A program made the position numbers and the translations under genes. The notes beneath the pieces are model-generated. The model made no database searches and was not told the origin of the DNA. It saw only the letters and a list, made by a program, of their open reading frames with translations. Below are positions 1-12,020 of a stretch of 64,000 bases of DNA, in pieces. Every line of letters starts with the position of its first letter. Position 1 is the stretch's first letter. Location of the stretch: contig CM042092.1 of NCBI GenBank assembly GCA_023512835.1, positions 10,339,066 through 10,403,065 on the forward strand, read 5' to 3'. This DNA is from Taxillus chinensis (lineage: Eukaryota > Streptophyta > Magnoliopsida > Santalales > Loranthaceae).

Positions 1-3000
1 AGGGGCCCACACAGCCCCCAGGGCCCACCTAATGTCCCGGGTGATGGAGACCCATGCGAGTCACCCCCAGATGGCCGGCGTGAAAGGCTCCTTCTGCGCC
101 GTCCTCGGCTGCGACGGCCGGGTCATGAGCGACGAGAGGGGCAGCGACATCCTCCCATGTGAATGCGACTACAAGATATGTAGGGACTGTTACCTAGACG
201 CTGTCAAAACCGGTGAGGCCATTTGTCCAGGCTGTAAGGAGCCGTACAGGTCCAACGATGGTCTAGAGGAGAAGCTGGCAGCGGCAGTGAAGGCGGGGAA
301 CGGTGGGAGCGCCCAGTTTCCGCTGCTGTCCGCGGGTTCGGGGATGTCGCGGATGGAGCGGAGGCTGTCGCTGATGAAGTCCACGAAATCGCAGCTGATG
401 AGGAGCCAGACAACCACGGATTTCGACCACAACCGGTGGCTGTTTGAGACGAGGGGGACTTATGGGTATGGAAATGCTATTTGGCCTAAGCAAGATGACG
501 ATGACCTTGGGAGTGAGAAAGGTGGTCATGGCGGAGCTGATCCTTTGGAGCTGATGCACAAACCGTGGAGGCCGCTGACCAGGAAGATTAATGTCCCGGC
601 AGCTGTGCTCAGCCCATATCGGTATGGTACTCTGTTCTTATATATTTCTCGCTTTCTGTTGTGAACCATTTCTAGATTATGTTGGTTATATAACGAGTCT
701 TGGATGTCTTCTTGAAATTTGTAAGTTGCCTGCTTTGCTGTTGCCACAGTTTCATTTTCGTCCAAAATTAAGAAATATATGCATGATCACCTTATGAATT
801 ATGCGAAGATAAATTGTCCTATGAATAGTTTTACATCTGCATTCTCTGGAGACGTGCAATATTGTTTTTTTGTTGAATTTTCAAGCTTCTCGGTAGCAAT
901 GTTTTTCTTTGACTATAGGCTTCTTGGATGCATTAGCAACCTCTGTGAATTGATTTGTCTTTCTTCATTCTTTCTGAAGCCTCCTCGTTTTGGTAAATAA
1001 ATTCTTAGTTTTTGTTCCATGTTCTAATGGATGAGTTCGATTCTTAAAATTTCCATTGCTCCACAACAAGAAATTATAAATGAAATTTCCATTGCCTATT
1101 TGCCTGTACAAAATTGCTATCATCATCTCAGTTTCCTATTAATGCTAAAAGTGTTCCTTTTCAAGTCATAATAATATGTGCTTCTTCAATTACGTTTCTC
1201 CTTTGCAGGCTGTTAATAGTGATTAGGATGGTTGTTCTTGCATTGTTCTTGACATGGAGAATCAAACATCCCAATGAAGATGCAATATGGCTGTGGGCGA
1301 TGTCTGTTGTTTGTGAGATTTGGTTTGCTTTCTCTTGGCTGCTTGATCAACTACCGAAACTGTCTCCAGTTAATCGTTCCACTGATCTTAATGTCCTGAG
1401 AGAGAAATTTGAACTGCCCTTCGAGAATGAAACCAATGGAAAAACTGATCTTCCAGGCATAGATGTCTTTGTGTCCACTGCAGACCCAGAGAAAGAGCCA
1501 CCACTCGTAACTGCCAACACCATCCTGTCAATCTTGGCTTCTGAATACCCTGTCGATAAGCTTTCCTGCTATATTTCTGATGATGGTGCTGCACTTTTAA
1601 CTTTTGAGGCCATGGCTGAAGCTGCAAGTTTTGCTAACCTTTGGGTCCCATTTTGCCGTAAACATGGCATAGAGCCCCGGAACCCAGATTCATATTTTAG
1701 CCTAAAGAGGGATCCTTATAAGAACAAAGTCAGGACTGATTTCGTCAAGGATCGTAGGCGAGTGAAACGTGAGTATGATGAGTTCAAAGTTAGGATCAAT
1801 GGCCTGCCTGACTCTATCCGTCGCCGGTCCGATGCATACCATGCTCGTGAGGAAATCAGGGCCATGAAGCTTCAGAGGCAGAACCGGATGGACGATGAGC
1901 CCATGGGGGTTGTGAAGGTTCCAAAAGCTACTTGGATGGCTGATGGCACCCACTGGCCAGGGACTTGGCTCAATCCTGGTCCAGAGCACTCTCGGGGTGA
2001 CCATTCTTCTATCATACAAGTACTGTCTTCTCCAAAATACATTCCATTAGTGTTTTTTTTTGGGTGTGGTAGCTGGCTATATAATGCAAAACAAGAATTG
2101 TTAGAAGGTTTAAGGTGATTAACAATGCTGATGTTGATGTTTTTTTTCCCCCTTTTCTGTCATGTAGGTCATGCTCAAGCCTCCTAGTGATGAGGTGCTG
2201 AAAGGCAGTGAAGATGATACCAAGGCAATTGACGTTACTGATGTGGATATCCGTCTTCCATTGCTGGTCTATGTTTCCCGTGAGAAGCGTCCTGGCTATG
2301 ACCACAACAAGAAGGCGGGCGCCATGAATGCTCTTGTTCGAGCCTCAGCTATCTTGTCCAATGGTCCGTTCATCCTTAACCTTGACTGTGACCACTACAT
2401 CTACAACTCTCAAGCCATGAGGGAAGGCATGTGCTTCATGATGGACCGAGGGGGAGAGCGGATTTGCTATGTCCAGTTCCCCCAGAGGTTTGAGGGAATA
2501 GACCCCTCTGACCGGTATGCCAATCACAATACTGTCTTCTTTGATGGAAACATGCGTGCCCTCGACGGGCTTCAAGGTCCTGTCTATGTTGGAACCGGCT
2601 GCCTCTTCCGTAGGTTGGCACTCTATGGCTTTAACCCACCTCGAGCCAAAGAACGCCACCCTGGTTTATGCGACTGTTGCTTTCGTAGCCGTAAGAAGAA
2701 AGCTAAGGCCGCAGCTGCTGCCGAAGAGAATCGGGCCTTGAGAATGGGAGACTATGATGACGATGAGGAGATGGACCTTCCATTGCACCCGAAGAAGTTT
2801 GGAAACTCAGGCCTGCTCCTTGACTCAATCCCAGTGGCAGAGTTCCAAGGCCGCCCCCTTGCAGACCATCCTTCAGTGAAGCATGGGCGGCCACCAGGGG
2901 CACTCACCATTCCCCGGGACCTCCTGGATGCTTCCACAGTTGCAGAGGCGATCAATGTTGTGTCCTGCTTTTATGAGGACAAGACTGAGTGGGGGGTGCG

Positions 3001-3934
3001 GATTGGCTGGATTTATGGGTCTGTCACTGAAGATGTGGTCACTGGGTACAGAATGCACAACAGGGGCTGGAAATCTGTGTATTGTGTCACCAAGAGGGAC
3101 TCCTTCCGTGGGACTGCACCCATCAATCTCACTGATAGGCTGCACCAAGTCCTCCGGTGGGCCACTGGCTCTGTGGAGATCTTCTTCTCACGCAACAATG
3201 CACTCTTGGCCAGCCGAAAAATGAAAGTCCTGCAGAGGATAGCATATCTCAATGTTGGCATATACCCCTTCACCTCCGTCTTCCTCATCGTCTACTGCTT
3301 CCTTCCAGCGCTTTCCCTCTTCTCAGGACAGTTCATTGTCCAAACCTTGAATGTCACTTTCCTTGTGTACCTCTTGACCATCACCATTACTCTCTGCCTG
3401 CTAGCAGTGCTGGAGATCAAGTGGTCTGGGATAGAGCTGGAGGAATGGTGGCGAAACGAGCAGTTCTGGCTCATTGGTGGCACTAGTGCCCATATAGCTG
3501 CTGTGCTGCAAGGTCTGCTGAAAGTTGTGGCTGGGATTGAGATCTCATTCACCTTGACATCCAAGTCAGCTGGCGATGATGCGGATGACGAGTTTGCAGA
3601 CTTGTACCTTGTGAAGTGGACATCCCTCATGCTTCCCCCAATCACCATCATGATGGTTAACTTGATTGCCATAGCAGTTGGGTTCAGCCGCACAGTTTAC
3701 AGCTCAAATCCACAGTGGAGCAAACTGATTGGTGGTGTCTTCTTTAGCTTCTGGGTTTTGGCACATCTCTATCCCTTTGCAAAAGGTCTGATGGGAAGGA
3801 GGAGGAGGACGCCAACCATTGTGTTTGTTTGGTCAGGACTCATTTCTATCATTGTCTCTCTCCTTTGGGTATCTATCAACCCTCCATCCACAACAAGCTC
3901 CACTCAAGTTGGAGGTTCATTCGAGTTCCCTTAA
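1..3934 (+). CDS. CSLD: Cellulose synthase-like protein D (5' end outside window)
   Basis: Golgi or plasma-membrane GT2 glycosyltransferase of the CSLD family, which makes beta-1,4-glucan-type wall polymers, notably in tip-growing cells. Three exons are visible: 1-621 (open upstream of the window, first full codon at 2), 1209-2019 and 2168-3934. The GT-AG introns are 622-1208 and 2020-2167, and they rejoin [13 protein letters not shown] and SIIQ-VMLKPP in frame. In order the protein shows a RING-like Cys-rich zinc finger ([21 protein letters not shown]), two N-terminal membrane helices, the catalytic D residues SDDG (1576-1587), DCD (2384-2392) and TED (3026-3034), then QVLRW (3146-3160), about six C-terminal helices, and the end GGSFEFP before TAA. 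About 1065 residues are seen. The family is usually 1100-1180, so roughly 100 N-terminal residues lie to the left. No frame breaks. The family is certain; the CSLD subgroup is not resolved. Confidence 0.96.
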
Positions 3935-6277
3935 GGTAGCTGATACAAAATTAATTTTCTGCCAACCAATCTCCTGTTTTCCCTCCCTCTTGACAAATAG
4001 ACCACACAAAATTACCGCAGTTTGATATAAACAACCATTGGATAGATTATGGTTTTTTTTTTTGCAGCATTTTGTAAGACCTACTTGAATTCAACTTTTT
4101 TATGATTATTGTTTTCATTTTATATATATTGAGCAAGTTTTAAAAATACAGAATATAATAAGGTACGAATTTGATTTTGTAGGAGACGGACATCTCAATA
4201 CGATTGAGGTGGATGTTTCAAACGTTAATAATTTTTTTTCATATATAAATTTTTAACAAAAAACTATTAGACCACGATGACGACGATCACTGCTGAATCT
4301 TCTTTGACGATCGACGACGATGACGGAAAGGCGACTTCGAGTCTTTGTCCGCCTGTGTCGCGGGCGCCTCATCATACGAGATGAGGCAGCAAAACGGGCC
4401 GCTCAGACCACCTCACTCGTCTGAGGCGGGCAGCTGATACGGCTTCTGGCGCGGCACCTCCAAGCCGTTTGATGTCAAGGCGGGCGAAGCGGCGCCTGAG
4501 CCCGTTTTTTCGAACCATTGATATTGAGTAAAAGTTGCTTTGATAAGAGAATTTGATTATTTATTTATTTTCCTGCTATGGATACTCTTTTATTAAAAAT
4601 ACCACCGTTGGGTGCTCTTGTCCGATGAACTTCCATTTTTGATTCTTGGCATCCCGCAGGAAAATTGTATTTTAAAAAAACTTTTGTTTTCCTTAAGTAA
4701 TCACACGTCAAAAACAAATTAATAACTTTTAGATCTCATGCTTCCCAAGAAGTAAATAAAATTCTGTTGTTTTTGCAATCGTGGACCTGTCCATAGCTGT
4801 TGGAAAATTTGAAATTCACCAATCATTTTCCCCTACCAACTGTAAATGCCATGACATTCTTGGTTGGAATTTTTTATTTTTTTTATTTTGTGTAGGTTGG
4901 ATGTGTAATGGTAATTTATGTTGAGAGTAGTTCTTATGTAATAATGATTTCTCTTTTTTTGCCTTCTTATTTCCTGTTGTTTTGATTTGTAGAGTAGTAT
5001 AATTCATGTCAAATCCCAATGGTCTATGGATGTTCCATGTCCACTGTTACCAACTCAGATTTGTAATTAAATTGCAAGATTGACCTGTAATAGTGATACT
5101 TTTGGCTTACACGGATTTGTATTTTACAATAGTTTGATCTTTTGAGCTAGGTATGCGTATGCTTTTTTAGTCTTATATTAGAAAGTAGTCATATGTTGAT
5201 GCATGCATGTCTTTTGGATAATTCACAAAGTTGTTTAGGGATTCCCCTAACGATTTCACCTGGCCATCTTTGCTTTCCCTGAGTTTCCCGCATGTTTTGA
5301 TGTGCCAATGAATATTTTCTTTGGGAAATAGAAGAGTCCAGAAACTTCACAAGCATGGAAGGAGTGGATGCATCCTATTCCTCAACTCCAATTCTGTAGT
5401 TATGGTTCATTGTCACTCATAGGCTGATCAGATATCTTTCCTTCAGATATGTCCTTTACATCTGGCTTCTCGTCACATCTAGAAGGATCAGTTTGGGTCG
5501 TAGCTGCAGGTGTACCAAATGCAGGTGAGCTGCAGGTGTCCATCGAGAAGGACCAGTATGGAAGGACTTGCAAAGTTAGGACTTGCAATTGGGGGCAGCA
5601 ACTGTAAGCTGGGAGCAATGGTTATGGTAGCTTCCATGCCCAGGCAGTGTTAAGCCCTTCAGTAGCATTGCAGCCGTTTATAGTTTCATCCAAATTAAGA
5701 TGCAAGCTTAAAAATTATTATTTAAAAAAAATCTACGTTATTTTAATTTCCCCTTCTTCCTTAATAACCTTTGCCTCTAGTAAAGGTTATTAAGGAAACA
5801 AAAAAAAACCGTAAAACAAAAAAAAAAGAGTGAATGAGTTAAAAAAACACAAGAAAAAAAATACCATCAAGCACAGTAAAACAAAAAAAAAATGAGTGAA
5901 TGAGTTAAAAAAATCGTTATTAAGGGTTGCATATATTAACATAATACATTTTTTTTGTAACAGTTCAATTATGTTAAGTGTTTTTGTTATTTGTTAATTA
6001 TTACAACACTGTACCATTTGTCATTTGTATTATTGCAACATTTATATCCGTATGTTGCCATTCGTTACTCTAGCTTTTTTAATTTGTCATTTGCTTAAAA
6101 GTGTATGTAGCTTCCTTTGCTATAGTTTTTGTCATACTAATCTGGGCAGAGGGTTTGATGGGTTTCTCAAAGTAGTATCTCTACTTATTTTCATATAAGT
6201 TGATAAACTATATCATGTGTCGAATACAATACAACGTAATTTACATAAACAACACGTGGAAGCCAGCCGAGCAAACC
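3935..6277. other. Intergenic: CSLD 3' flank, hairpin and A-rich repeat
   Basis: No convincing gene. The CSLD 3' UTR comes first. An unusually GC-rich island lies at about 4270-4510 in otherwise AT-rich DNA and looks like transposon debris, but I could not classify it. A 16-bp-arm hairpin sits at 5757-5797. It is followed by two copies of an A-rich segment containing the motif gagtgaatgagttaaaaaa (around 5828 and 5893). Small ORFs here, such as minus 5400-5618, show no recognisable domain. Confidence 0.6.
5757..5797. repeat. Perfect 16-bp inverted repeat (hairpin)
   Basis: The arms TTCCTTAATAACCTTT and AAAGGTTATTAAGGAA flank a 9-nt loop. A third partial copy, ttattaagg, occurs near 5917. It could be a MITE remnant or a local inverted duplication. 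Confidence 0.85.
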
Positions 6278-6712
6278 TCATCCTTCTAATGCACATACTG
6301 CAATGCCTGGTGTAACAGTTCTTGGCACGACTCTACGAGAGTGGATTTTCTCTATCTCTTTGTCGTAGGTCTTGCCCATTGATGCTGTTGGTATCCGCAC
6401 CGCTCGTTGTCCACTCGTATCTTTCAAGTCTTCATGGTAATGCTTGAGCAAATTAACATGTAACACCAGATGCCTTTGTAAGCTAGTTGGGAGGTCCAAT
6501 TTATATGAGACCTTCCCAACTCTCTTAAGAACTTTGAAAGACCCCTCATATCGACGCACTAAACCCTTATGTAATTGTCTAAGTGCTTTGGTTTGGCGTG
6601 GAAGAAGTTTGAGCATCACCATGTCTCCTTCCTGAAATTCTAAGGGCCTCCTTTGTTGATCCACCCACTTGTTCATCTTCTTTGCCGCCTTGTGTAAGTA
6701 TGCTCTAGCCAA
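6278..6712 (-). pseudogene. Integrase C-terminal domain and truncated chromodomain
   Basis: Segment with GDMVMLKLLPRQ, LVRRYEGSFKVLKRVGKVSYKLDLP and HVNLLKHYHEDLKD, the SH3-like integrase tail of plant gypsy elements. It continues into EIEKIHSRRVVPRT, where a chromodomain normally starts, then loses similarity and stops at 6278. Confidence 0.82.
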
Positions 6713-6889
6713 ATCTGTCTGTTCATGTCATCCTTTTGCAAACTTGAACGCCGCGGGGCTCTTTCTAGTGTACCCCTGAGTGATGGAAGTGGACATCAAT
6801 GGTTGTTGCCGAGTTGTGAGTTCGAACGGGCTCTCGTTCGTGGACTCGCTCTTCTGGAAATTGTACAAGAATTGGGCTATGTCCAGCAA

Positions 6890-7417
6890 CTAGACCCAAT
6901 CTCTTTGATTGGCACTCACGTAGTGCCTCAGGTACAGCTCCAGTAAGCCATTAACACGCTTCGTTTGGCCATCTGTTTGTGAGTAGAAACTTGTTGAAAA
7001 GTTTAAGTCCGAACCCATTATCCGGAATAGCTCGGTCCAAAACTGCCCAGTGAACCGTGAGTCCCGATCGCTTACGATTGTCTTTGGAATGCCCCAGTAC
7101 TTCACCATATACTTGAAGAATAGTCGAGCCATGTCGTCTGCCGTGCAGTCTTTTGGAGCTGGAATGAAAACTCCATACTTTGAGAATCGGTTGACCACCA
7201 CAATGATCGTGCTGCATCCTTCGGATCTTGGGAGACAAACAATGAAGTCCATCGAAATACTCTCCCAAGGTATTTTTGGAGTAGGCAATGGCTCCAAAAA
7301 TCCCGCCGGATGTCGATTCTCTATCTTGTTTTGCTGGCACACAAGACAAGTCTGCACGTACACTTGGACGTCTTCGTAAAGTTGGGGCCAGTAGTAGCTC
7401 CTTTCCACCAACATCAA
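6890..7417 (-). pseudogene. Integrase core, Ty3/gypsy
   Basis: The zinc-binding tail (VQTCLVCQQNK) and the DDE core are visible: first Asp in SMDFIVCLP, second in VSDRDSRF, and the DGQT block 35 residues later. The catalytic Glu after DGQT is Lys (codon at 6961-6959). A stop ends the frame after SANQRDWV. Confidence 0.87.
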
Positions 7418-7492
7418 GGTACGATCGACTACGGGATGGCCAGCCCACCGCGAGTCGTGACATTCTTTGAGGATGTCTCTCCTTAAATTTCC

Positions 7493-7903
7493 TCATTTAG
7501 GAATGTACACCTGTTCCCCTCGAGTATGGAGTAAATTATCCCAAAATCGCCGTGTCTTCCCAGCTTTGACGCATTCCACTAAGGACTTGGCTAATGGATC
7601 GTGCTCCATTCCTTCCTTCAGTTTGTCCACCAGGAGGAATTGTGGTTGGCTAATGGCTGCAAGTTCCGCCTTCCGACTTAGTGCATCAGCCACCATATTA
7701 TTTGTGCCTAGTTTGTACTCGAGTACAAAGTCAAATTCAGCTTGGAATCCTTGCCACCGTGCTTGCTTCAGAGTTAAGTTCCTTTGAGTTAGGAAATAAC
7801 TCGTAGCAATGTTGTCCATCTTCATCACGAACTTGGACCCTAGCAAGTAATGCCTCCACACCCGAAGGCAATGCATAACCACCGTCATCTCCTTTTCATG
7901 CAC
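7493..7903 (-). pseudogene. RNase H C-terminal part and integrase N-terminal linker
   Basis: Contains HEKEMTVVMHCLRVWRHYLLG, the TDN-equivalent strand (here KMDN) and NMVADALSRK, all typical of gypsy RNase H. Stops separate it from the RT part and from the integrase. Confidence 0.82.
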
Positions 7904-7963
7904 CGCGTACCTCCGTTCGGTGTCATTGAGCTTTCGGCTTTTGTATGCTACAGGATGCCCCTC

Positions 7964-9059
7964 TTACATAAGAACTCCACCAATGGCAAAGTTTGAAGCG
8001 TCTGTGTGAACTTTATAGGGTTTTGCATGGTCTAGCAGTGCCATCACCGGTCCGTTTGTCACAGCTTGCTTCAACTTTTCAAATGCCTCACAACACGCTT
8101 CATCCCATACCCAAGTCTTGTTCTTCTTCAATAGTTCCATCAAGGGTGTGACAATGTATGAATAACCACGGATGAATCTTCTATAGTAATTAACCAAGTT
8201 AAGGAAGGAACGCATTTCAGGAACTTTCTTGGGCGTCTCCCATTCCTTGATGGCTAATACTTTCATGTTATTCATCTTTAGTTTGCTGCCGCCAATGATG
8301 TGACTCAAGAAGGGCACCTCCTTCTTTGCAAAGTCGCATTTCTCCTTCTTCACAAAAAGTTGGTTCTCCCTTAAGATTTGGAAAACCCGTTGTAAGTGTG
8401 CCTTGTGCTCCTCCAAGGTTTTGCTGTAGACGACAATGTCATCAAGGTACACCACGATGAATCTGTCCAAGTATGGTTGGAAGATCCGGTTCATCAATGT
8501 ACAAAATGTGGCAGGGGCATTTGCCAAAGGGCATCACCAAGAACTCATAAGAGCCGTATCTTGTGACGCACGCCGTCTTTGCCTTATCTCCTTCGGCTAT
8601 CCGCACTTACCAATATCCCGACTGCAAGTCTAGCTTTGAGAACCATCTCACAGTACCAAGTTGATCAAACAAGTCAGATATGAGTGAGATGGGGTAGCTG
8701 TTCTTCACCGTGATCTTGTTTAGCGCCCTATAGTCAATGCATAGCTGCATCGACCCATCGTGATTCTTTTGGAACAACACCGGTGCTCCAAATGGCGCCT
8801 TGGATGGCCGAATGAACCCGGCCTCTAACAAATCATTCAATTGTTTCCGAAGTTCCTTCAACTCCGGTGGTGTCATCCGATAGGGCGCCGCAATAGGAGG
8901 CCTTGCACTGGCCTCTAGCTCGATCCTGTGGTTCACCTCATGCTTCGGCAGAAATTGTTTGGGGAGTTCGGGTGGCATAATGTCCCCAAACTCTTCAAAG
9001 ACCGTCTTCACTTCAGTTGGGGGCTCCTCCCCAACACTTGGGTATTCCTCCTTCACCAT
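7964..9059 (-). pseudogene. Reverse transcriptase and start of RNase H, Ty3/gypsy
   Basis: Two open pieces, 9059-8607 and 8527-7964. The first covers the RT fingers ([16 protein letters not shown] to KLDLQSGYW). The second starts at the ANAPATF motif and holds the catalytic YLDD (8449-8438), thumb, connection and the first RNase H aspartate (VHTDASNFAIGG). Between the pieces are a TAA and a small deletion after MPFG that looks like slippage on a TTGGC tandem. Confidence 0.88.
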
Positions 9060-9215
9060 GGCAATGAAGGTTGGCTCCTATCGCCTAACTCCTTTGGACA
9101 GTTGGAGCGCTGAAAGAGACTTCGCCTTGAACTCTTCTTCCCTCATTACGTTCACCATGCACGTCTTCCCCTCGTCCATGATGCACATTGTGTTGGTGCT
9201 TGGAATTGGAATTGC

Positions 9216-9635
9216 TTACACCTGGTCAACGAACTCCATCTCTAGCACCATGGGATAGTCGTCCATCGACACAACAAAGAGATTCACCTTGCCTCTCCAC
9301 TCGCTAATACTTAACTCAACACCTCGAGCCACGCCATAGATTGGACTGGCAATGAAGTTCACCGCTTTCAGCCAGCCTTTCTCTTCCATGTAGACTATCC
9401 CCAGTCGTCGAGCTTCTTCCACCTTGATGAAGTTGTTGGTCGCACTCGTGTCCACCAAGGCCTTAGTTTTAAGGTTGTTGGCCTTAGCGAGCACGTACAT
9501 GCGCCCTTTCTGTCTTTCAGATGGTGGCACCTCCACCTTCGCCTTAATTGTGTCGAGGAGCTGTAAGGAACTAAGTCTTGGATCCCTTGTGTCTTCTTCT
9601 TCGTTGATCATCACGGAGAGCTTGGAGCGCTTCAA
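9216..9635 (-). pseudogene. Aspartic protease region of the Ty3/gypsy polyprotein
   Basis: Retropepsin-like domain that would cleave the polyprotein. The segment KALVDTSATNNFI corresponds to the usual ALVDSGATHNFI active-site loop. The DSG triad is changed to DTS, so the protease is probably inactive. The frame ends in a stop before the RT segment. Confidence 0.8.
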
Positions 9636-10528
9636 GCACTCAAACGCCTTGTGAGGGCCTTCACAAAGGAAACAAGAGATCCTTGGCTTCTCTCCGTCCT
9701 TGGAACTATTCGCGAAATATTTTGGGCGAAAGTCTTAGATGGTTGGAAGGGTCTCCCTTTTCCTTTACTTTGGTTGTCTCTCCCACGTTTCTCATTGTGG
9801 AACCTATTCGCCTTGGAAGTCGATGAAGAACTGGTGGCCTTCTCCGGTTTCTTGTATTCAATGAGTGATTCGGCCATCGCCATGACCGACGCAAGGTCCT
9901 GCACATTTCTCCACTGCAGCTCCAACTTCGCCCATTGTTGCAATCCATCCATGAAGTAAAATAATGAATCCTTTGCGGACATGTCCGGGATCTCCAATAT
10001 GAGCTCTGAAAATTCACGGACGTACTCCCGCACTGTGCCTTTGTGGGTAAGGCGCCGAAGTTTCACCCAGGACTCTTTCTCCATGTTCTGGGGATAGAAT
10101 TGGGCCTTGATCTCCCGCTTGAAATCCGCCCAGTTGTCGATGACGCATAGGCCACACTCCTTGTTGGCATATCGTTGCCTCCACCACACCATAGCCGAAT
10201 CGACTAAGTATAGCAGAGCGGTCTTCATCTTCTTTGCCTCATTGACAATGTTCAAGGCATCGAAGTACTGCTCCATGGTCCAGAGAAAGTTGTCTAACTC
10301 CCTCGCATTCCTTGACCTAGCATAGGTCTTAGGCTTTAATACGTCGATCTTGGAACTGGAATGGCCGCCAACGCCACCTTGGGTGACCGTCATTTTGCAA
10401 AGAGACGAATCTGCCTTGATCTCTTTGATTTCCTCTTGCATCGCCAGGATTTGGGACATGAGAGTGTCCTTCAAGCCTTTGAATCGAGAGTTCATGTCAT
10501 CCATGACGGAGTTGAGAAGACCTTGCAT
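9632..10528 (-). pseudogene. gag of the Ty3/gypsy element
   Basis: Structural capsid/nucleocapsid protein of the retrotransposon. A 298-codon open stretch holds the retrotransposon gag core (ELDNFLWTMEQYFDALN, then MVWWRQRYANKE, then FKREIKAQFYPQN). Homologous-looking coding continues upstream in the same frame, but a TAG at 10585-10583 interrupts it, so the ATG at 10528 is probably not the original start. The CCHC-like zinc knuckle (CFLCEGPHKAFEC) is in another frame near 9650-9690, which shows a frameshift between capsid and nucleocapsid parts. Confidence 0.85.
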
Positions 10529-10811
10529 CCTCCCAAAGCTTTCCTCACCCCTTGAGTCCAGCTTTTCGATGCTTTTAGTGTGCTACTCGACCACCTCCAT
10601 CTGTTCGGCTAACGCCAACTCCAATTTGGCTAGCCGACTCTCCAGCAGACATGTCTCCCTCGAAATGAACTTGTCTCTCCTTCGTTCCTTAGCGTGGTGC
10701 TCCTTGTGCGCGGCCTTTGTGGTCACCACCACTAATGACAATAGATCTTTTGTTTGTCATTTTGGACCGTCTCGAAGCTTTTGATTGTTCAACCGAACTT
10801 AGCACCGAACT

Positions 10812-10827
10812 TCGCTCTGATAACACT
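10812..10827 (-). other. Primer-binding site, initiator tRNA-Met type
   Basis: On the minus strand the bases just inside the LTR read AGTGTTATCAGAGCG. This matches the plant PBS consensus TGGTATCAGAGC apart from one changed base and a short spacer. Confidence 0.75.
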
Positions 10828-11212
10828 TGTCACGGGATCAGTCTTTATAGCAGCTTAACCCGTGCGGCACCTAGTTCCCACCCGTACGAAGGAATGCTAG
10901 GTCAACCTAACTCGTCGCATTTGGATTGGAACCCATCGATCCATTGTAAAGCAATTGTGTAGGGAAGCGCTTAGCGGAAGAAAGATTATTGGAAGGCAAC
11001 AAATCGTTTGTATTGATTGCTTAAAAGCTTTACAATATCACTTCCCTACATATAGATGTTAACACTTTTCTAGCTTTATCACTAGGAGACATTATATATG
11101 ATTGAAATCTAAAATCTCTATAACTCACTCTACAACTAGATTACAACACTTTACAAAGGGAAAATACCCCAAAATAACCTAAGTGTGCTAGGATTAGCCT
11201 CGGTCCGTGACA
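10828..11212 (-). repeat. 5' LTR of the Ty3/gypsy element
   Basis: 385 bp bounded by the inverted termini TGTCACGG and CCGTGACA, on the correct side of the PBS. No partner LTR is in the window, so insertion age cannot be estimated from LTR divergence. Confidence 0.87.
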
Positions 11213-12020
11213 CACCATCTCGTAGATTAATGGCGTTGGTTACTTTCCGTTAATCTAAATAAAATAAACCAAATGTTTGATTATTAGGCTTGTTTTATAA
11301 ACTTTTTAAAATCTAAGAGTTACTAAACTGTTAAAAATTTTTAAAAAATTATTTACATAGAATAATATTAGCCATAATTGTACTCAAGATTTATATTTTG
11401 ACCACAAATTTTATTAAAATTACAAACTTCGAGGTAGTAGCTAGTCAAATTTAGCTAAATTTAATCAAATTTGACTAGCTTGTACTTTAAAGTTTGAAAT
11501 TTAATTAAATTTGTAGTTAAAATACAAATATCGAGTATAGTTTGTAACTAATATTATTCTATATATATATATCAATTTATTGTAAGTTTTAGCTAGTAAC
11601 TACTATTGCTCTAAGAGCACTCGTAAATATATAGTTTCCCTAAATTATAATTTTAAACTGTTTTTTGCTTTCCTCTACAAATATACATCATAATAAATTT
11701 CTTAAATTTCATTTATATCATTAAAAGAATATGTTATACTACTTATTTTATTTAATCAGAAATTTCTTATAATTTAATATAAAATAAAAGTAAATATTAC
11801 GAGAAACGCGAAAGAGAGAGATAAGAGAAATTTTTTATATATAATTTAATAATTATATGACGTGAATAATTTTTTCTAATACATTGAAAATACTATACAA
11901 ATCACATGGAGAAAGTTAAATACATGTCATCTGCTATGAGAATAATTTTATAACTTTATAACTTTTTTTTCTAAATATAAAAAACAAACTTTTATAAGAA
12001 ATATACTACTAGTGCTCTAA
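11213..12020. other. AT-rich intergenic spacer
   Basis: Very AT-rich DNA between the gypsy LTR and the TIR element, with local inverted motifs such as aatttagctaaatttaatcaaatttg near 11448. No gene, RNA or clear transposon end seen. Confidence 0.5.

Larger units (their letters stand above)
6278..11212 (-). mobile_element. Truncated Ty3/gypsy retrotransposon (Reina-like chromovirus), one LTR
   Basis: The order on the minus strand is LTR (10828-11212), PBS, gag, protease, reverse transcriptase, RNase H, integrase. This is the Ty3/gypsy order. The short LTR (385 bp) and the MPFG-ANAPATF-TLMN style of RT resemble Reina-type chromoviruses; that lineage call is inference. Coding is broken by stops and frameshifts at several places, for example a TAG in gag at 10585-10583, a TAA in RT near 8606 and a small deletion near 8529. 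The left end stops inside the expected chromodomain after EKIHSRRVVPRT, and no second LTR is found before CSLD, so the 3' part is missing. Dead element. Confidence 0.93.
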
